From CAVSWT01 sp963746735 (GTDB lineage Bacteria > Bacteroidota > Ignavibacteria > Ignavibacteriales > Ignavibacteriaceae): 64,000 bases of DNA. The notes under the pieces were generated by a model, which saw nothing but the letters and a program-made list of their open reading frames with translations, ran no database searches and was not told the origin of the DNA. The stretch's first letter is position 1. Every line of letters begins with the position of its first letter. The stretch lies in the NCBI GenBank assembly GCA_963746735.1, contig CAVVCO010000032.1:1-64000 (forward strand). The letters run 5' to 3'. A program made the position numbers and the translations under genes. Positions 60,071 to 64,000 of this stretch are shown piece by piece.

Positions 60071-60712
60071 TGAAAGTTGTTCTGAAATCTATTACTGTAT
60101 TATTTATATTATTTGTCAGTGCATACCCGCAGGGGTTTAATGTTAAGGCAAAAGGGCAGCAGGCTTTTTCCTTCGAAGATAAAACCGGCCGGAACCAGGC
60201 TACTTTTTTCAGCACAACTCCACTCGAAGATGTAAACGGATTAACTACGGATATTAAAGGAACAGTTTCATTTAATGTTGAAGATTTTGCTAATACCCTG
60301 AAAGGAGAAGTTTCAATTTCAACTGGTTCGCTTAAAACCGGTATTGAAATGAGAGACCATCACCTGGCAAGTGATAAATGGCTGGATGCAGAAAAATATC
60401 CGGAAATAACTTTTAAAATTAAAAGCGTAAAGAATGTTAAAAAGCTTTCGGATAATAAACTTGAAGCAGATGTGATTGGTGACTTTACTTTGCATGGGGT
60501 AACAAAAGAGGTTATTGCTCAAACAACAATTATTTATCTGGATGAAAGTCCGGCAACAAAAGAAAGAGCGCCTGGCGATTTATTTGGAGTGAATGGAAAA
60601 TTTAATATTAATGCTTTCTGAATATAATGTTTCAAATAAAGTGCTTGGTGAAAAAGTATCGGACAACATTGCCATCACTATAAATATTGTCGGTTCAAAT
60701 GCTGCAATTTAA
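60070..60712 (+). CDS. YceI-family periplasmic protein (one frameshift)
   Basis: The signal peptide is SITVLFILFVSAYPQGFNVK. The lipocalin-like body carries GTVSFNVEDFANTLKGEVSI, the TGIEMRDHHLASDKWLDAEK core (the usual motif of YceI) and YPEITFKIKSVKNVKKLS with GDFTLHGVTKEVIAQTTI. The ORF ends at 60621, but one base further the family end continues (LSEYNVSNKVLGEKVSDNIA, then ITINIVGSNAAI). YceI proteins bind polyisoprenoids in the periplasm. The length is about 213 residues. Confidence 0.9.
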
Positions 60713-60732
60713 GTTTTATTAAGACTATAAGT

Positions 60733-60761
60733 GTGAGGCTCACCCTAAAGGTGAACTTCAC
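60733..60761. terminator. Bidirectional terminator between YceI and DUF4097 genes
   Basis: The arms gtgaggctcacc and ggtgaacttcac pair with two changes around a CTAAA loop. The hairpin lies between two convergent genes. Confidence 0.75.
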
Positions 60762-60778
60762 TACTTAGCATAAAAATT

Positions 60779-61967
60779 TCATTTTCCTTTTTTCAAATAC
60801 ACATCCCCATTAACTGTTTTTATAGTGATTTTATTTTTGCCTCCATTAACCGTTCCTGAACCATGCAGACTGCAGCAGCCGTATTCACCGTCATTCAATA
60901 TTTTTTCTTTTAACGGGAAGTCGCTGTAAATTTTGATTTTGATTGCTTTCCTTATCAACTCCGCCTATTACTGATATCAATATCCATTGATAAATTTTCC
61001 GGAACGGTTAGAGTGACATCACCTGAATTTGATTTTAATCTTACATCTCTGTTTCCTTTACTTTCATCGCCAATCATTTCTGCATTTATATCACCGCCGT
61101 TTGTTTTTGCTTCAATCGAAGCATCTGCATTTTCAATATTGATGCTTCCGCCATTGGTTTTTGCTTTTACAAATTTTCCTGCTGAGTTAATGTTAATATT
61201 TCCGCCAAGAGTTTTAACATCAGCACCATTTGGAGCTTCGTCAACATTTATTTCACCACCCATGCTTGAAATGTTTACAGCATCTCCTGTTGATTTACCT
61301 GATTTCGAAGTTACATTTTTAAGTGTAACCGGTCCGCCGTTGGTTGTTCCTTTTACATCACCTTTAACATTACTTATTGAAACCGGCCCGCCCATGGTAT
61401 GAACACTTCCATCCACTTCAGAATCATATAAATTAATTGGACCGCCCATCGTTTTTAATTCTAAGTTTCCTTTCAATTCACTAAGTTCAAGTCCGCCGCC
61501 CATGGTTTGTCCAGAAATCTCTCCATCAACATTTGTGATTGATACGGGTCCGCCCATGGATTTCTAAAGAAACATTAAATTTATTCGGAATCTTAAATAT
61601 AAACTTCAAGCTGTTATTATGATTTGATACATTCTTTTTAAATTTTGATGAGACGTTTAATCCATGATGAACTTTCGTCAAAGTTGAAATCATATCTGCT
61701 TAAATCATCTCTTTTTGAATCTACGTCAATGGAAATATAATTTTTATCCCAGCCCGAGATATCAATTGATCCACCGGATTCCAGATTTATATCCAACGTT
61801 TTCCCTTCCTCGGTTTTGAATTCTTTATGAAGGTTATCTTTGTTGTCTGAATTAATATTTGATATAATATTTTGGTTTTCAAATGGAGCGTCGGGGAAAT
61901 TATTGTAAACAGCACCGGTGAATAAAAACATCATGGTAATTAAGAATGGTAAATAAAATATTTTCAT
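60779..61967 (-). CDS. DUF4097 beta-repeat exported protein (frameshifted)
   Basis: The signal peptide is KIFYLPFLITMMFLFTGAVY. The N-terminal part (DINLESGGSIDISGWDKNYI) breaks near 61640. The centre, 61557-60955, is a run of 18-22-residue strands with TMGGP and TNGGP turns: TMGGPINLYDSEVDGSVH, TMGGPVSISNVKGDVKG, TNGGPVTLKNV. It builds a right-handed beta-roll. Near 60955 the frame changes again and the end reads LNDGEYGCCSLHGSGTVNGG, then KNKITIKTVNGDVYLKKGK. The protein is about 395 residues and extracytoplasmic, with no known activity. Confidence 0.82.
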
Positions 61968-62096
61968 ACTAAAGCCTTTTAAATGAAGTTAATAATAATG
62001 TTTTAGATATTAGACTTGCTATTAGGTTAAATTGTTGGGAATAAAAATTGTTATTTTACTAATATTATTAGAAAGTATTAAAAGAATTTCATATAA

Positions 62097-62622
62097 ATGA
62101 AAAAAACAATAACAGTTTTCGGAAGTGCATTTCCAAAAGAAGGTGATGCAGAATATAAATTCGCCTATCAACTCGGCAAGCGGCTTGCTCAAAATAATTT
62201 TAATGTATGCACAGGCGGTTATTACGGAATAATGGAAGCAGTTTCAAAAGGTGCTTTGGAAAATAAAGCGGACGTTTTAGGAATTACTTTATTATATATT
62301 AATAATCCAGCAAATGATTTTGTAACAAATGAAATTAAATGTGAAAATCTTTTTGATAGGATCACAAAACTAATCGAGTTTGGTGACGCTTACATAATAT
62401 TAAAAGGCGGAACAGGTACATTGCTTGAGCTCGCTGCTGTTTGGGAATTTACAAATAAAAATTTGCTGAAAGTTAAACCTATAATTTGTCATTCCTCAAT
62501 GTGGAAAGAAATTATTCCCATAATAGATGAACGCCTTCAAATATGAAAATAGAAAAACCGGTCTTATAAAAAGCTGCGACTCTCTGGATGAAATAATTGC
62601 TTATTTAACAAAAGTGATTTAA
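62097..62622 (+). CDS. LOG-family protein (lysine decarboxylase-like; one frameshift)
   Basis: A Rossmann-like start (ITVFGSAFPKEGDAEYKFAY) leads to VCTGGYYGIMEAVSKGA and the nucleotide-binding loop LKGGTGTLLELAAVWEFTNK. The family motif is PGGxGTxxE; here the Pro is Lys. The ORF ends at 62546; one frame over the C-terminus continues (NAFKYENRKTGLIKSCDSLD, EIIAYLTKVI), which is the usual end. LOG proteins release cytokinin-like bases from nucleotides in plants and actinobacteria; in other bacteria the role is unclear. The length is about 175 residues. Confidence 0.87.
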
Positions 62623-62706
62623 AGCGGCAATATTTATTTTATATTTTTACTTATTTAATTTCCATATTAAAATGATCAATTAACTTAAAATATTTAGGGA
62701 AGAGCT

Positions 62707-63069
62707 ATGGAAAAAAATATCAGTCGAAAAAATTTTATAAAAAAGATTTCTATTGGCGGAGTAATTTTATTTGGCGGCAGCACGTTAATATCCGCATGTG
62801 GAGGAAATGATAACGGACAGCCTGGAAAGGCAATTAGCAAAACCAGATCACCATGTTCTGATACCAGCGGGTTGACAGATACAGAAATAGCATCAAGAAC
62901 ATCAAATGAATATATGGTTGCTTCTCCTTATAATGATAAAATGTGCGGCACATGTAATTTATATATTTTACCTGGTGGAAATAAGCCTTGCGGCACATGC
63001 CAGGTTGTAAAGGGGCCAATCAGCCCGCAAGGATATTGCAGGTTGTGGATTAAAAAAGTTAGTATGTAG
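62707..63069 (+). CDS. High-potential iron-sulfur-like lipoprotein
   Basis: This 120-residue protein starts with a Tat-like leader (ISRKNFIKKISIGGVILFGG) that has Arg-Lys where Arg-Arg is usual, then a lipobox (LISAC). The C-terminus carries KMCGTCNLYILPGGNKPCGT, then CQVVKGPISPQGYCRLWIKK. HiPIPs have Cys-x2-Cys, a third Cys and a final [GW]-[YW]-Cys-x2-aromatic; that end is met exactly by GYCRLW. The extra Cys in the second CGTC is unusual. It is probably a membrane-bound electron carrier. Confidence 0.75.
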   Translation: MEKNISRKNFIKKISIGGVILFGGSTLISACGGNDNGQPGKAISKTRSPCSDTSGLTDTEIASRTSNEYMVASPYNDKMCGTCNLYILPGGNKPCGTCQVVKGPISPQGYCRLWIKKVSM

Positions 63070-63087
63070 TGTTAATGGGTTATTTCA

Positions 63088-64000
63088 CTAAATAAAATTT
63101 TTGATAGAATCAAAAACCATATCAACTGTAAGTTCTTTAATGCATTTAAATTTAACATCGTCTCTATAACAAATTAAGGGCTGCGGTGAGTAAATAAAAC
63201 AAGGCGAGCAATCTAAATTTAGTCTAACGATTTTATGTTCTGTTTGCCAGGGATGAATATAGTTTGGATTTGTCGGCCCTAAAATGGCAACGACGTTCAA
63301 TTGCAAAGCAGAAGCAACGTGCATTAAGCTTGAATCGTTGGAAACAAACACATTGCATCTTTTCATAATTGCAGCTGTCTCTGCTAGATTGCCCGTTTCA
63401 ACTGAAAATGATTTATCGGAGTTTATTTCTTTTTTGATTGAATATTTTAATTCATTTTCTTCGGGGCCGCCAAAGATTAAAACATTCCCATTTAACTCTT
63501 TAATTATTTTTTTACCAAGGGCAGAGAACTTTTCAGGTTCCCATCTTCTCTTTATATGATTTTTAAATTCAGCAGAACCGGGATGAAAACCAATTACTAA
63601 TTCATCTTCTTTTATATTTATCTTTTGAAGATAATCTTTTGTAAAAGAAATGTCTTTTTCATTTAGTGGAAATTCGAGCTCCGGCTTTTCATCAAATTTT
63701 GTTTGAAGAAGTTCTTCAACAAGTTTAATATTTTCTTCTACATTATGCAGCGAATCATTTTCAGTGATTCTTACATTGTTTAAAAAACCTAAGTTCAGAA
63801 AATCTTTTCTTAAATATTTAACTCCAGTTCTTTTATTTGCTCCGACTATAACATTGAAAATATTATATTCTTTTCTATTTGAGGGATAAACATTTATGGA
63901 GTAATCATATTTCTTTCGTAGCTTCAATAAATAATTTAATGAAGCTAAAATACCTTCGTCAATAAAATTATAGTAGTGGATATTATTTATGTTTGAGTTT
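63088..64000 (-). CDS. GT9 heptosyltransferase-like glycosyltransferase (N-terminus beyond the window)
   Basis: The frame is open from the right edge (INNIHYYNFIDEGILASLNY in front of LLKLRKKYDYSINVYPSNRK), so the listed TTG start is not the true one. The GT9 features are GFHPGSAEFKNHIKRRWEPE (the nucleotide-sugar site), NVLIFGGPEENELKYSIKKE and VFVSNDSSLMHVASALQLNV, then AILGPTNPNYIHPW. This is the layout of ADP-heptose:LPS transferases (WaaF/WaaC-like). About 304 residues are visible; 30-60 should be missing. It builds outer-membrane or surface glycan. Confidence 0.88.
   Translation of the reverse strand, partial: NSNINNIHYYNFIDEGILASLNYLLKLRKKYDYSINVYPSNRKEYNIFNVIVGANKRTGVKYLRKDFLNLGFLNNVRITENDSLHNVEENIKLVEELLQTKFDEKPELEFPLNEKDISFTKDYLQKINIKEDELVIGFHPGSAEFKNHIKRRWEPEKFSALGKKIIKELNGNVLIFGGPEENELKYSIKKEINSDKSFSVETGNLAETAAIMKRCNVFVSNDSSLMHVASALQLNVVAILGPTNPNYIHPWQTEHKIVRLNLDCSPCFIYSPQPLICYRDDVKFKCIKELTVDMVFDSIKNFI

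Noticed and set aside
2205..62622. Stop-codon reassignment or programmed frameshifting as an explanation for broken ORFs
   Set aside because: Breaks involve frame changes in both directions at unrelated sites, without a common slippery motif, and all three stop codons end intact genes normally.
1..64000. tRNA or rRNA genes, riboswitches
   Set aside because: I looked through the intergenic stretches for T-loop like GTTCGA sequence and clear cloverleaf arms, and for known riboswitch cores, and found none; a covariance-model scan would be needed to be certain.

Overview
The window is about 64 kb of AT-rich chromosomal DNA from a member of the Bacteroidota/Chlorobi lineage, most likely an Ignavibacteria-type bacterium. 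The evidence is the type IX secretion (T9SS) C-terminal domains with the Q-N-YPNPFNPTTKIKYSIP style core (three genes), a one-protein hybrid two-component regulator (propeller, kinase, receiver and AraC domains in one chain), and the overall low GC. This placement is an inference from families and not from a database search. No rRNA, tRNA, IS element, CRISPR array or prophage was found.

Layout. 1-5.9 kb: two secreted or lipoprotein esterases, an NmrA-like oxidoreductase, a BaiN-type flavoprotein and a secreted beta-propeller. 6.2-23.3 kb: a giant hybrid sensor followed by an exoprotein island on the same strand (a CARDB protein with internal duplication, a YadA-head/S74-chaperone adhesin, a dockerin-like protein and three T9SS cargo proteins, two of them built of delta-60 repeats). 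23.7-24.8 kb: an ECF sigma factor with two small partners. 24.9-32.1 kb: a complete histidine operon hisG-D-C-B-H-A-F-IE, preceded by a His-codon leader and terminator. 32.3-38.3 kb: a seven-gene cluster of atypical pilin-like membrane-anchored proteins in repeating A-B-C modules, with a decayed module between two of them. 38.5-45 kb: MscS, a cupin, PepF, Ada, a membrane protein and an SDR. 45-63 kb, mainly minus strand: glycogen phosphorylase, a GNAT/VOC pair, an antiporter/beta-CASP/propeller operon, a Rieske-flavoprotein reductase, SodC, glucose-6-phosphate dehydrogenase, a cysteine hydrolase and others, then YceI, DUF4097, LOG and HiPIP-like proteins, and a GT9 glycosyltransferase cut by the right edge.

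More than twenty genes are interrupted by single-base indels that restore perfectly good family sequence when the frame is changed. Several interrupted genes are essential-type (hisG, hisD, hisC, hisF, hisIE, zwf). I read most of these as sequence errors and give each gene one span covering all its pieces. The one pseudogene that does not look like an error is the pilin-like relic at 34748-34887, which carries many substitutions and two in-frame stops.

The most interesting material is: the A-B-C pilin-like cluster, which lacks the usual prepilin cleavage motif; a palindromic element sitting in the coding sequence of three T9SS sorting domains at the same place; a hairpin repeated six times at gene ends; the His leader separated from hisG by repeats; and a HisB with what looks like a worn-down HAD domain at its N-terminus.
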